This document shows positions 7,072-14,077 of a DNA stretch of 19,879 bases, in pieces. The stretch lies in NCBI GenBank assembly GCA_007122565.1, contig SKTJ01000076.1:1-19879 (forward strand), given 5' to 3'. The notes under the pieces are model-generated. The model saw nothing but the letters and a program-made list of their open reading frames with translations. It ran no database searches and was not told the DNA's origin. This stretch comes from Syntrophomonadaceae bacterium (GTDB lineage: Bacteria > Bacillota > Dethiobacteria > DTU022 > UBA8154). Position 1 is the stretch's first letter. Each line of letters begins with the position of its first letter. Made by a program: the position numbers and the translations under genes.

Positions 7072-7443
7072 TTACTTTTTGCGGCGCACACCAACGGTGC
7101 GTTTTGGACCCTTGCGTGTGCGTGCGTTGTTTTTGGTATTCTGCCCCCGCAGCGGCAATCCCCGGCGGTGACGAATGCCCCGGTAGCAACCGATCTCGAT
7201 CAGGCGCTTTATATTCATGGCAACGTCACGACGCAAGTCACCCTCAACACGGTAATTCTTGTCAATATACTCCCTTAACCTGCTAACTTCTTCTTCCGTA
7301 AGATCTCTAATTCTGGTTGACGGTTCTATATTGGTAAACTCGACAGCTTTTTGCGCTCTTTTCCTGCCGATACCGAAAATATACATCAGTGCAATCTCTA
7401 CCCGCTTGTCCCTGGGTAAATCCACCCCAGCTATCCTAGCCAC
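7072..7443 (-). CDS. rpsM: 30S ribosomal protein S13
   Basis: S13 lies in the 30S head and forms inter-subunit bridges to L5 and 23S rRNA. From GTG at 7443 the product is 123 residues and begins MARIAGVDLPRDKRVEIAL, the canonical opening. A GTG at 7455 in the same frame would add MGRT but lies directly on the SD (GGAGGTG), so I reject it. Other family blocks are YIFGIGRKRAQ, RDLTEEEVSRL and RGIRHRRGLPLRGQNTKNNAR before a basic tail. The 81-base spacer to rpmJ contains a small imperfect hairpin (7501-7519). Confidence 0.96.
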   Translation of the reverse strand: MARIAGVDLPRDKRVEIALMYIFGIGRKRAQKAVEFTNIEPSTRIRDLTEEEVSRLREYIDKNYRVEGDLRRDVAMNIKRLIEIGCYRGIRHRRGLPLRGQNTKNNARTRKGPKRTVGVRRKK

Positions 7444-7524
7444 AGTACGGCCCACCTCCTCTTTGTAAAAAGGTTAAACGTAATTATTATTCACCGCTAA
7501 AGCAGTACCTATACCTGCTTCCCC

Positions 7525-7638
7525 TTAACCCTGGCGCTGTTTGTGCCGGGGGTTTTCACAAATAACCATGATCTTTCCTTTACGGCGTATGACCTTACAT
7601 TTCTCACAGATCGGCTTCACTGAAGGGCGCACTTTCAT
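7525..7638 (-). CDS. rpmJ: 50S ribosomal protein L36, zinc-binding form
   Basis: L36 is the smallest ribosomal protein, a zinc ribbon that stabilises 23S rRNA near the L7/L12 stalk base. The reading is 37 residues: it begins MKVRPSVKPICEKC and ends ENPRHKQRQG, nearly identical to the B. subtilis protein as I recall it. C11, C14, C27 and H32 are the zinc ligands. Two adjacent ATGs (7641 and 7638) are possible. I chose the second to match the family start. GGGGG lies five to eight bases upstream. The gene sits between infA and rpsM as in most Firmicutes. Confidence 0.97.
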   Translation of the reverse strand: MKVRPSVKPICEKCKVIRRKGKIMVICENPRHKQRQG

Positions 7639-7659
7639 CATTTCAACCCCCTTTGCCCT

Positions 7660-7881
7660 TTATTTGTAACGATAGGTGATACGTCCCCTTGTCAGGTCAT
7701 AAGGCGACAACTCTATCAAGACACGATCTCCGGGAAGAATACGGATAAAGTGCATACGTATCTTTCCTGACACGTGGGCCAGCACCTTCACGCCATTTTT
7801 TAACTCTACCCTGAACATAGCGTTCGGCAGGGGTTCGACCACTGTTCCCTCTACCTCAATTACATCCTTTTTCTTGGACAT
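7660..7881 (-). CDS. infA: Translation initiation factor IF-1
   Basis: IF-1 binds the A site of the 30S subunit during initiation and works with IF-2 and IF-3. The product is 73 residues. It is a single S1-like OB fold, with EGTVVEPLPNAMFRVEL, the central VLAHVSGKIRMHFIRILPGD and the C-terminal SPYDLTRGRITYRYK, all standard. The start is ATG at 7881. AAAGGAGG lies upstream at a rather long spacing of about 12 bases. It follows the KOW-domain gene after 21 bases. Confidence 0.97.
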   Translation of the reverse strand: MSKKKDVIEVEGTVVEPLPNAMFRVELKNGVKVLAHVSGKIRMHFIRILPGDRVLIELSPYDLTRGRITYRYK

Positions 7882-7902
7882 TCCCCAATATGCCTCCTTT
7901 CT

Positions 7903-8217
7903 CTAACCCCCGTTAGACGAAGAAGATTCGAGACAAGGGGAGTGGTGTTTTTCATCAGCTTCCCCAAGCATCATTTTGAGACTGTTTCTGATGACGGTAT
8001 CGTTCAACTCACCGTGCCGAAACCTCTTATTCATTTCATCCATAACCACGCGATAGGGCTGCAAGTGTTTTCTGTTTTTTTGTTTCGGATTTTTCACCGT
8101 ACGGTTTCGTCCATCCGCCAGCAGAATCCTATTTGCTGTGAAGCCGATCACCAGATAGAGCTTTTCCTTGTCCCTGCCTGACAACGATTTTACCAGCTGC
8201 CCCAGCTTAAGATCCAT
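7903..8217 (-). CDS. KOW-domain RNA-binding protein (L14e-like)
   Basis: This 104-residue basic protein has a single KOW-type domain at the N-terminus (about residues 3-40: LGQLVKSLSGRDKEKLYLVIG, then ILLADGRNRTVKNPKQKN). The closest named relatives I recognise are the L14e-like KOW proteins found next to map and infA in Firmicutes (YbzG in B. subtilis). The last 20 residues are Ser/Gly-rich and look disordered. The gene starts one base after the map stop, and its SD (GGAGGATT) lies in the end of map, which implies coupled translation. A ribosome-associated RNA-binding role is likely, but the exact function is not established. Confidence 0.85.
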   Translation of the reverse strand: MDLKLGQLVKSLSGRDKEKLYLVIGFTANRILLADGRNRTVKNPKQKNRKHLQPYRVVMDEMNKRFRHGELNDTVIRNSLKMMLGEADEKHHSPCLESSSSNGG

Positions 8218-8218
8218 T

Positions 8219-8974
8219 TTAATCCTCCTGCATTAAGGTCAGGATTGTTGGACCATCTTCAAGTATAGCAACCGTATGCTCAAAATGAGCGGACAGGCTG
8301 CGATCAGCGGTTACAACTGTCCAGTCGTCTTTTAGCGTCTCCACTTCCCAGGTGCCCACATTTACCATGGGCTCGATTGCCAGCACCATCCCTGCTTCCA
8401 GACGCGGGCCCTTCCCCGGAAGCCCGAAATTGGGAACCTGGGGCTCCTCGTGCATTTCGCTGCCTATTCCGTGACCCACATAGTTGCGCACCACCGAATA
8501 TCCGCGGGACTCCACATAATTCTGGATCGCATGGGAAATATCTTGGAGACGTTTCCCCGGATAGGCTTTGCTCAAGCCCTCATGCAGGGATTGTTCCGTA
8601 ACCTCCAGCAATTCCAGGGCCTGAAGGGAAACTTCACCTACTGGAAAGGTAACGGCGGCATCACCGTAATACCCCTTGTAATATACTCCCACATCGATAC
8701 TGATAATATCACCGTTTTTCAGACGTCTAAGTCCGGGGATACCATGTACTACCTCTTCGTTCAGCGAGGCACAGATGCTCGCCGGAAAACCGCGGTAGCC
8801 GAGAAAGGCAGGTTGGGCGTTGCAACTTTCGATTTTTCTTTTTGCCAGAGCATCAAGCTGCGCTGTCGTGATACCAGGCTTAATCGCCTTGCGCAGTATT
8901 TGCAGGGTCTGCCCCACGATCTGCCCAGCCTCACGCATCATATCTATTTCCTGTGCTGACTTAAGCGTAATCAA
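8219..8974 (-). CDS. map: Type I methionine aminopeptidase
   Basis: The enzyme removes the initiator methionine from nascent proteins when the second residue is small. The product is 251 residues, the short type Ia form without an N-terminal zinc finger. The metal ligands D94, D105, H168, E201 and E232 are all present, as is the substrate-binding H78 (VVHGIP). The start is TTG at 8974, with AGGAGA seven bases upstream and the family opening MITLKSAQEIDMMREAG. It lies 11 bases after secY. In most Firmicutes adk comes between these two genes, but there is no room or remnant here. Confidence 0.97.
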   Translation of the reverse strand: MITLKSAQEIDMMREAGQIVGQTLQILRKAIKPGITTAQLDALAKRKIESCNAQPAFLGYRGFPASICASLNEEVVHGIPGLRRLKNGDIISIDVGVYYKGYYGDAAVTFPVGEVSLQALELLEVTEQSLHEGLSKAYPGKRLQDISHAIQNYVESRGYSVVRNYVGHGIGSEMHEEPQVPNFGLPGKGPRLEAGMVLAIEPMVNVGTWEVETLKDDWTVVTADRSLSAHFEHTVAILEDGPTILTLMQED

Positions 8975-8985
8975 ATCAAAATCTC

Positions 8986-10242
8986 CTATTTCATGAAACC
9001 CTGATAGTTTCGCATCAACATCTGACTTTCAATCTGACGCATCGTTTCCAAGGCTACACCGACGATAATAATCAGTGCCGTCCCCTGAAACATAAGGTTA
9101 ATCCGTGAAAGATCCTGCATCAAGATTGGCATCACCGCAATAAAAGCCAGGGAAAAAGCCCCTACTGTGGTGAGACGTCTGGAAACCTTACCCAGATATT
9201 CTGATGTGGGACGTCCAGGCCGCAGTCCCGGAATAAATCCACCGTACTTTTTAATGTCTCCCGCGATCTTCGTCGGATCAAACTGTATCGCCGTATAAAA
9301 GTAGGCGAAAAGAATGATAAACATGGCATAAAGAAGCGTGTTCAGGAACGTCCCCCAACCAAGCGCCTCCGCAAATCCCTGGGCAATGGGGTGATTAATA
9401 AACATGGCTATCGTTGCCGGAAACATGAGGATGGCAGAGGCGAAGATCACCGGAATAACCCCCGACTGATTAATCTTAAGTGGAATATGAGTACTCTGCC
9501 CGCCGTAGATACGTCTTCCCACCACCCGTTTGGCATATTGGACCGGGATGCGTCTGCGTCCCACTTCCAGAGCAATAATGCCTACAATGAGGCCCAGTAA
9601 TACCAGAAGGATGGGGAAAAGTGTAAGGAAATTGATTTCACCTAACTGCAACAACTCAATGACCATACCCACCTGTGCGGGAAATCCGGCAATAATTCCA
9701 CCGAAGATTAATAGAGAGATTCCGTTTCCAATGCCCTTCTCCGTAATCAGCTCTCCCAGCCACATCAGAAATGCTGTGCCGGCTGTGAGTGAGATAATAA
9801 TCACCATGTAAGAAGAAAATTGGTGGTCAGTTATAGCCGGTTGAATCAGGCTGAACGTCATACCCGTTGCCTGCAAGAAAGCCAACAGAATGGTGCCGTA
9901 GCGAATCACCTGGATCATTTTTTTACGGCCTTCCGGGCCTTCCTCGCTCCATTCTTTGAACTTGGGTACTACTACAGTCAACAGTTGCATAATAATGGAA
10001 GCGTTAATATAGGGCATAATCCCCATGGCAAATATAGTAAAATTGCTCAACGCTCCCCCGGCAATCACATTATAGAAACCAAAGATTGTATCTTCCTGGA
10101 AAAAATCCGCAAGCACTTCCGCGTTTATGCCGGGGATGGGAATATGGGCCCCGATACGGAAGACAATAAGCATTGACAGGGTAAAAAAGATACGCTGACG
10201 CAGCTCTTTGATCTTCCAGGCATTACGTACTGCTTCCAGCAT
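8986..10242 (-). CDS. secY: Preprotein translocase subunit SecY
   Basis: SecY is the membrane channel of the general secretion pathway and works with SecE, SecG and SecA. The product is 418 residues with ten hydrophobic segments expected. It starts at residue 18 with IFFTLSMLIVFRIGAHIPIPG, followed by a plug-region stretch (ALSNFTIFAMGIMPYINASIIMQLL). Later blocks are GISLLIFGGIIAG, SGVIPVIFASAI and the cytosolic loop GGFIPGLRPGRPTSEYL. The start is ATG at 10242, immediately after the rplO TAA. Its SD (GAGGTGAT) is inside the rplO end, so translation is coupled. Confidence 0.98.
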   Translation of the reverse strand: MLEAVRNAWKIKELRQRIFFTLSMLIVFRIGAHIPIPGINAEVLADFFQEDTIFGFYNVIAGGALSNFTIFAMGIMPYINASIIMQLLTVVVPKFKEWSEEGPEGRKKMIQVIRYGTILLAFLQATGMTFSLIQPAITDHQFSSYMVIIISLTAGTAFLMWLGELITEKGIGNGISLLIFGGIIAGFPAQVGMVIELLQLGEINFLTLFPILLVLLGLIVGIIALEVGRRRIPVQYAKRVVGRRIYGGQSTHIPLKINQSGVIPVIFASAILMFPATIAMFINHPIAQGFAEALGWGTFLNTLLYAMFIILFAYFYTAIQFDPTKIAGDIKKYGGFIPGLRPGRPTSEYLGKVSRRLTTVGAFSLAFIAVMPILMQDLSRINLMFQGTALIIIVGVALETMRQIESQMLMRNYQGFMK

Positions 10243-10683
10243 TTAAATCACCTCGGTCCGGCCACCGGCATTTTCGATCTTTTCCACGGCCTGTGCACTA
10301 AAGCTATTCGCCTGGACCGTCAGTTTTTTTGAAAGGTCGCCTTTACCAAGAATCTTGAGCCCGTCTTTCAAGTTTTTAACCAGGCCCTTATCCATTAACA
10401 TTTGTGGGCTGATGGCGGACCCGTCATCAAAAGAGTTAAGCGACTCCACGTTCACTACCGCCCAGCTGCGGCGAAATCTATTGTGAAAGCCCCGTTTCGG
10501 TAAACGCTGGAAAAGGGGCATCTGTCCTCCCTCAAAACCACGACGCACATTCCCGCCTGAACGGGATTTTTGGCCTTTTTGACCACGCCCGGAGGTCTTG
10601 CCCAAGCCGGAACCAATGCCCCGGCCCACCCTTTTGGGGGCGGTGCGTGATCCGGGCGCAGGTTTTAAATCATGCAAGCGCAT
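10243..10683 (-). CDS. rplO: 50S ribosomal protein L15
   Basis: L15 is a late-assembly large-subunit protein with a long glycine- and arginine-rich N-terminal extension that threads into 23S rRNA. From ATG 10683 the product is 146 residues, the B. subtilis length, and begins MRLHDLKPAPGSR. Family blocks include RVGRGIGSGLGKTSGRGQKGQ, GFEGGQMPLFQRLPKRGF and the end AVEKIENAGGRTEVI. Another ATG two codons upstream (10689) is closer to the SD, but GAGGAGGTG is best spaced (seven bases) for 10683. rpmD ends 36 bases upstream. Confidence 0.96.
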   Translation of the reverse strand: MRLHDLKPAPGSRTAPKRVGRGIGSGLGKTSGRGQKGQKSRSGGNVRRGFEGGQMPLFQRLPKRGFHNRFRRSWAVVNVESLNSFDDGSAISPQMLMDKGLVKNLKDGLKILGKGDLSKKLTVQANSFSAQAVEKIENAGGRTEVI

Positions 10684-10719
10684 TTTCATACACCTCCTCA
10701 ATTAATGCAAATACCACAA

Positions 10720-10905
10720 TCAATTGTCTTCCACAGCTACCAGATGCCTGATACGGGCAATCATCCCCCGGATCTGGGGGGTGTCGGTATGCTCAACCGT
10801 ATGGTTAATACGCCGCAGGCCCAAAGCATTTACGGTCAATCGTTGCGAAGGTTTGCGGCCCTGCGGGCTTCTTAGTAGTGTTATCTTAATTTTTCCCGCG
10901 TTCAT
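10720..10905 (-). CDS. rpmD: 50S ribosomal protein L30
   Basis: L30 is a small large-subunit protein, absent from some bacteria but usual in Firmicutes. The product is 61 residues with the family pattern KIKITLLRSPQGRKPSQRLTV, LGLRRINHTVEHTDTPQIRG and a final HLVAVED. The start is ATG at 10905 with GGGGAG about seven bases upstream. It follows rpsE after 12 bases and precedes rplO, the normal spc order. Confidence 0.95.
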   Translation of the reverse strand: MNAGKIKITLLRSPQGRKPSQRLTVNALGLRRINHTVEHTDTPQIRGMIARIRHLVAVEDN

Positions 10906-10917
10906 TGCAGACTCCCC

Positions 10918-11415
10918 CTATAACTTCAGTTCTTCTACCCCTTTGCCCCGCATACGGGCTACTTCCTCCGCCGACTTCAATGATACGAGACCCTCCATGG
11001 TGGCGTTGATCATACTCATAGCGTTGGAAGAACCAAGATTTTTGGTTAGGATATCCTTAATTCCGCCCAGTTCAAGTACCGCACGTACCGGCCCGCCTGC
11101 AATAACACCGGTGCCCTCTGACGCCGGTTTTAACAGGACCCGGCCCGCGCCGAAGTGCCCGAGCACTGGATGAGGAATGGTCGTCCCTACGATGGGAATA
11201 CGGATCAAGTTTTTACGGGCATCTTCGATTCCCTTACGGATTGCCTCAGGAACCTCTCCTGCTTTCCCAAGGCCTGACCCCACCGCACCATGTTCATCAC
11301 CAACAACGACAAGCGCGCTGAAGCTAAAACGGCGACCTCCCTTCACAACCTTGGCCACCCTGTTTATTTTGACTACCCTTTCCTTTAGCTCACCTTGCGG
11401 CTCCACTTTAGGCAA
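10918..11415 (-). CDS. rpsE: 30S ribosomal protein S5
   Basis: S5 sits at the mRNA entry side of the 30S subunit and affects decoding accuracy. The product is 165 residues. The N-terminal double-stranded RNA-binding-like domain contains ERVVKINRVAKVVKGGRRFSF and VVGDEHGAVGSGLGKA. The C-terminal domain contains GVIAGGPVRAVLELGGIKD. The start is TTG at 11415, chosen for the AAAGGAGG located seven bases upstream and because the frame then gives a normal-length leader segment (MPKVEPQGELKE). It follows rplR after 23 bases. Confidence 0.97.
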   Translation of the reverse strand: MPKVEPQGELKERVVKINRVAKVVKGGRRFSFSALVVVGDEHGAVGSGLGKAGEVPEAIRKGIEDARKNLIRIPIVGTTIPHPVLGHFGAGRVLLKPASEGTGVIAGGPVRAVLELGGIKDILTKNLGSSNAMSMINATMEGLVSLKSAEEVARMRGKGVEELKL

Positions 11416-11438
11416 ACTTAACCCTCCTTTCCTTTCAA

Positions 11439-11807
11439 TTAAAATTTAAGTCCCTGAGCCCTTGCTCCTTCAGCCAGAGCTTGCACTCTGCCATGATATA
11501 AATAACCGCCGCGGTCAAAAACCACTTGCTCAAATCCCTTATCCAGCGCCCTTTTGCCCAGGAGTTCTCCCACCTGGCGCGCTGCATCTTTATTACCGCC
11601 AACAGTCAACTGATCACGCAAGTCCAGATCCAAAGTGGAGGCAAAGACAAGCGTACGTCCGCTGATGTCGTCAATTAACTGGGCATATATATGCCTGAGG
11701 CTGCGATAAACATTAAGGCGCGGACGCTCAGGTGTTCCGCTGACTTTCTTACGCACGCGCAAATGGCGTCTTTTTCGCGCCTCGCTTTTGAGCATCTTTA
11801 CTGCCAC
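11439..11807 (-). CDS. rplR: 50S ribosomal protein L18
   Basis: L18 binds 5S rRNA together with L5 and L25-type proteins. From GTG 11807 the product is 122 residues and starts MAVKMLKSEARKRRHLRVR. Conserved blocks are GTPERPRLNVYRSLRHIYAQ and VVFDRGGYLYHGRVQALAEGAR before the final GLKF. Three in-frame starts exist: GTG 11816 overlaps the SD itself, ATG 11795 is further away, and GTG 11807 has GGAG eight bases upstream. I consider the middle one best, but the start is less certain than the gene. Confidence 0.95.
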   Translation of the reverse strand: MAVKMLKSEARKRRHLRVRKKVSGTPERPRLNVYRSLRHIYAQLIDDISGRTLVFASTLDLDLRDQLTVGGNKDAARQVGELLGKRALDKGFEQVVFDRGGYLYHGRVQALAEGARAQGLKF

Positions 11808-11836
11808 TGCTTTCACTCCTTCCCGGCTGCCGAAAC

Positions 11837-12376
11837 TTACTTGCCTGCTTTACCAACTTTGCGCCGGATGAACTCATTTTCATACTTAATACCTTTGCCT
11901 TTGTACGGCTCAGGAGGCCTGACTTTCCGGATCATGGCCGCAGTATCACCCACTACTTCTTTATCAATCCCCCGCACCGTAATCTTAGTCGGGGCCGGAA
12001 CATCTATCTCAATGCCTTCACGGGGAATAATATTCACAGGATTGGAGTAACCGACGCTGAGCACAAGATTATCACCCTGTTTAGTCGCACGGTATCCCAC
12101 ACCAACCAGTTCGAGATTACGGGCAAATCCGGTGGATACCCCTTCTACCATGTTGGCCAGCAGGGTTCTTCCCAATCCGTGCAGCGAACGATGTTCCTTC
12201 TTATCAGAGGGGCGCGACACAACGGCCTGCCCTTCGGAAATTTGAATCTCCAGACACCGGGGAAGCTGTTTAACAAGTTCCCCCTTCTGTCCTTTTACAG
12301 TTGCTAAATTACCTTCCCCTACAACAATCTCTACTCCTGTGGGGATTGGTATTGGTTTTTTTCCAATGCGTGACAA
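11837..12376 (-). CDS. rplF: 50S ribosomal protein L6
   Basis: L6 lies near the GTPase-associated centre, close to the sarcin-ricin loop. From TTG 12376 the product is 179 residues, the B. subtilis length, and begins MSRIGKKPIPIPTGVEI. An in-frame GTG at 12385 would add three residues but sits within the SD (AGGAGGTG), so TTG is preferred at a spacing of about six. Two similar domains are visible. The C-terminal signature is VRPPEPYKGKGIKYENEFIRRK followed by a lysine-rich end. It follows rpsH after 12 bases. Confidence 0.96.
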   Translation of the reverse strand: MSRIGKKPIPIPTGVEIVVGEGNLATVKGQKGELVKQLPRCLEIQISEGQAVVSRPSDKKEHRSLHGLGRTLLANMVEGVSTGFARNLELVGVGYRATKQGDNLVLSVGYSNPVNIIPREGIEIDVPAPTKITVRGIDKEVVGDTAAMIRKVRPPEPYKGKGIKYENEFIRRKVGKAGK

Positions 12377-12388
12377 GTATAACACCTC

Positions 12389-12784
12389 CTACCATACATA
12401 ACAGATCACTTCTCCACCCAATTCGGCCTTGCGTGCTTCCTGATCCGTCATGATACCGTGGGAGGTGGAGATAATGGCGATGCCCAACCCTCCCAGCACG
12501 CGGGGAAGTTCATCTTTACGGGCATATACTCGCAGTCCAGGTTTGCTGATGCGCTTTAAGCCTGAGACAGCGCTGCGGTTTACATTTCCGCTTTTAAGGT
12601 AGAGCTTCAACTTTCCTTGTTTGCTATCCTGGATATATTCAAAATCCTTAATATAGCCCTCTCTTTTTAAGATGGTAGCTATAGATCTCTTAACCTTCGA
12701 AGCAGGAATCTCTACCTGCCCGTTACCGGCCATGTTGGCGTTACGAACCCTGGTCAGCATATCGGCAATCGGATCGGTCATCAT
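12389..12784 (-). CDS. rpsH: 30S ribosomal protein S8
   Basis: S8 binds the central domain of 16S rRNA. In E. coli it also represses the spc operon. The product is 131 residues. Family blocks are TDPIADMLTRVRNAN, the central KREGYIKDFEYIQDSKQGKLKLYL and GLKRISKPGLRVYA. The C-terminal block is GLGIAIISTSHGIMTDQEAR, then GGEVICYVW. Two adjacent ATGs (12784, 12781) can serve as start. AAAGGAGG lies about 12 bases upstream of the first. It follows rpsN after 31 bases. Confidence 0.97.
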   Translation of the reverse strand: MMTDPIADMLTRVRNANMAGNGQVEIPASKVKRSIATILKREGYIKDFEYIQDSKQGKLKLYLKSGNVNRSAVSGLKRISKPGLRVYARKDELPRVLGGLGIAIISTSHGIMTDQEARKAELGGEVICYVW

Positions 12785-12815
12785 AATTATACTAAACCTC
12801 CTTTCTCACTCCTGC

Positions 12816-13001
12816 CTACCAACTGGCTTTCTTTACACCGGGGATAACTCCCTGATGAGCCAGCTTGCGAAAGCAAATGCGACACATCCCGAACTTACGG
12901 AGGTAAGCTCTCGGACGACCACAGAGCTGGCAGCGAGTATAACGGCGAACAACAAACTTGGGCTTTCTTTTTGCTTTTGCAATCAAAGATTTTTTAGCCA
13001 C
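12816..13001 (-). CDS. rpsN: 30S ribosomal protein S14, type Z (zinc-binding)
   Basis: S14 is a 30S head protein. The product is 61 residues, the short zinc-binding form, with C24 and C27 (CQLCG) and C40 and C43 (CRICF) as ligands and the closing HQGVIPGVKKASW. The start is GTG at 13001, giving the universal MAKKSLIAK. The nearest SD (AGGAG, 13006-13010) is partly inside a perfect 8-bp hairpin (13008-13027), and a stronger SD, GGAAGGAGGTG, lies beyond that hairpin. The paralogous zinc-free S14 is not in the window. Confidence 0.97.
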   Translation of the reverse strand: MAKKSLIAKAKRKPKFVVRRYTRCQLCGRPRAYLRKFGMCRICFRKLAHQGVIPGVKKASW

Positions 13002-13005
13002 AGAG

Positions 13006-13041
13006 CTCCTGGTTAATGCTAACCAGGTCGCACCTCCTTCC
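13006..13041 (-). promoter_or_regulatory. Hairpin between a strong SD and the rpsN start
   Basis: Read on the minus strand, a near-perfect SD (GGAAGGAGGTG, 13041-13031) is followed by a perfect 8-bp hairpin with loop GCAT (13008-13015 with 13020-13027). A weaker AGGAG (13010-13006) and the GTG start at 13001 come next. Three bases of the weaker SD are in the stem. Folding the hairpin would hide that SD and bring the strong one to roughly 12 unpaired bases from the start. Confidence 0.6.
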
Positions 13042-13065
13042 TGCAGCTTTCAATTTTCATGTAAC

Positions 13066-13608
13066 TTAGGCGGCCCGGAAAGGCATTCCGATGAGCCGGA
13101 GCAATTCCTTGGCCTCTTCATCACTTTTAGCAGTTGTTACAATAGTAATATCCATACCCTGGATTTTTTCCACATCATCATAATCAATTTCCGGAAAAAT
13201 AAGCTGCTCCTTCAAACCCAGGGTATAATTACCCCTCCCGTCAAAGGATCGGGGCGAGATTCCACGAAAATCCCTAACCCGGGGGAGAGCTACGTTTATA
13301 AGCTTATTCAAGAAATCGTACATCTGCTCACCGCGGAGTGTTACCTTACAACCAATAGACATACCTTCCCGCAGTTTAAAACTTGCCACGGAATATCTTG
13401 CCTTTGTAATTACAGGTTTTTGGCCACTGATAATGGCAAGGTCCCTTGCCGCAGTATCCAGCAGCTTTGGGTTCTCCTTTCCTTCACCAACACCCATATT
13501 AATCACTATTTTTTCCAGACGAGGCACTGCCATTACATTCTTATAGGCAAAATGCTCCATCAAAGCGGGTCTGATATTATTCAAATATTTATCTTTTAAC
13601 GCAGACAT
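13066..13608 (-). CDS. rplE: 50S ribosomal protein L5
   Basis: L5 binds 5S rRNA and contacts P-site tRNA and S13. The product is 180 residues, the standard length. Blocks seen are YKNVMAVPRLEKIVINMGVGE, the middle SVASFKLREGMSIGCKVTLRG, and RVRDFRGISPRSFDGRGNYTLG. The C-terminal block is DITIVTTAKSDEEAKELLRLIGMPF. The start is ATG at 13608 with AAGGAGG eight bases upstream. The spacer to rplX is 102 bases, long for this junction, and holds a dispersed-repeat copy (13661-13714). Confidence 0.97.
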   Translation of the reverse strand: MSALKDKYLNNIRPALMEHFAYKNVMAVPRLEKIVINMGVGEGKENPKLLDTAARDLAIISGQKPVITKARYSVASFKLREGMSIGCKVTLRGEQMYDFLNKLINVALPRVRDFRGISPRSFDGRGNYTLGLKEQLIFPEIDYDDVEKIQGMDITIVTTAKSDEEAKELLRLIGMPFRAA

Positions 13609-13660
13609 CCTTTAACCTCCTTCCCCTGCCCTTGCCTCAAGGTCGTTTGCGGCTTCTATA

Positions 13661-13714
13661 CGGTCGGACAGGGTCTTCCGCCCCTACATAGTGGCCTGAG
13701 CCGTCCGGCCCTAC
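13661..13714 (-). repeat. Dispersed repeat inserted between rplX and rplE
   Basis: Positions 13668-13687 match the window's first 20 bases at 18 of 20 positions. The motif ends in CCGCCCCTAC, and a second, weaker end (CCGGCCCTAC) occurs at 13705-13714. On the plus strand GGTCGGAC (13663-13670) faces GTCCGGCC (13702-13709), an inverted repeat with one mismatch. The rplX stop codon TAG is part of the repeat-like TAGGG edge. The insertion lies just after one gene and well before the next SD, so it should not disturb either protein. Confidence 0.55.
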
Positions 13715-14040
13715 TTGTCAATGTTTTCGCCGCACTTCTTGCAACCCCGCACCTTTTTGCCCCCTGCAACATTGTTACTTGTAATACGGGTCGGTAGCTG
13801 ACAAGATGGACAGATTAGCATCACATTGCTGGCGTGTAAGGGGGCTTCCATCTCCCTGATTCCCCCCTGTTGAACTTTCTGTGTGGGCTTGGCATGTTTT
13901 TTAATAATATTCATACCCTCAATCAGTACCCTGTTTTTATCAGGCAATGTACTGACAACTTTTCCCTTTTTCCCCTTGTCTTTTCCGGAAAGTAGCAGCA
14001 CACGATCACCTTTGCGAACGTGAAGTTTACCTGAAGCCAT
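13711..14040 (-). CDS. rplX: 50S ribosomal protein L24, four-cysteine form
   Basis: L24 is an assembly-initiating protein at the exit side of the large subunit. The product is 109 residues. A KOW motif lies near the N-terminus (about residues 4-35: GKLHVRKGDRVLLLSGKDKGKKGKV). The C-terminal half carries a zinc-ribbon-like C77, C80, C100 and C103 arrangement (CPSC and CKKC), common in Gram-positive L24. The start is ATG at 14040 with GAGGAGGTG six bases upstream. Its stop falls on the edge of the repeat at 13661-13714, so the last residues may have been reset by that insertion, although the ending GENIDK looks normal. Confidence 0.96.
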   Translation of the reverse strand: MASGKLHVRKGDRVLLLSGKDKGKKGKVVSTLPDKNRVLIEGMNIIKKHAKPTQKVQQGGIREMEAPLHASNVMLICPSCQLPTRITSNNVAGGKKVRGCKKCGENIDK

Positions 14041-14077
14041 TTAAACACCTCCTCACAAACGCTGCCTTCACAGGCAA

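Noticed and set aside
6887..7189. A 100-codon minus-strand frame across the rpsM-rpsK spacer
   Set aside because: It overlaps both ribosomal genes out of frame and runs through the hairpin array, and its start has no SD.
8450..8959. A 169-codon plus-strand frame opposite map
   Set aside because: It is an antisense shadow of a gene with all catalytic residues intact, with no family resemblance.
12958..13599. A 213-codon open frame on the plus strand opposite rplE
   Set aside because: It mirrors rplE almost end to end, has no recognisable domain and no convincing SD, and rplE itself is unmistakable.
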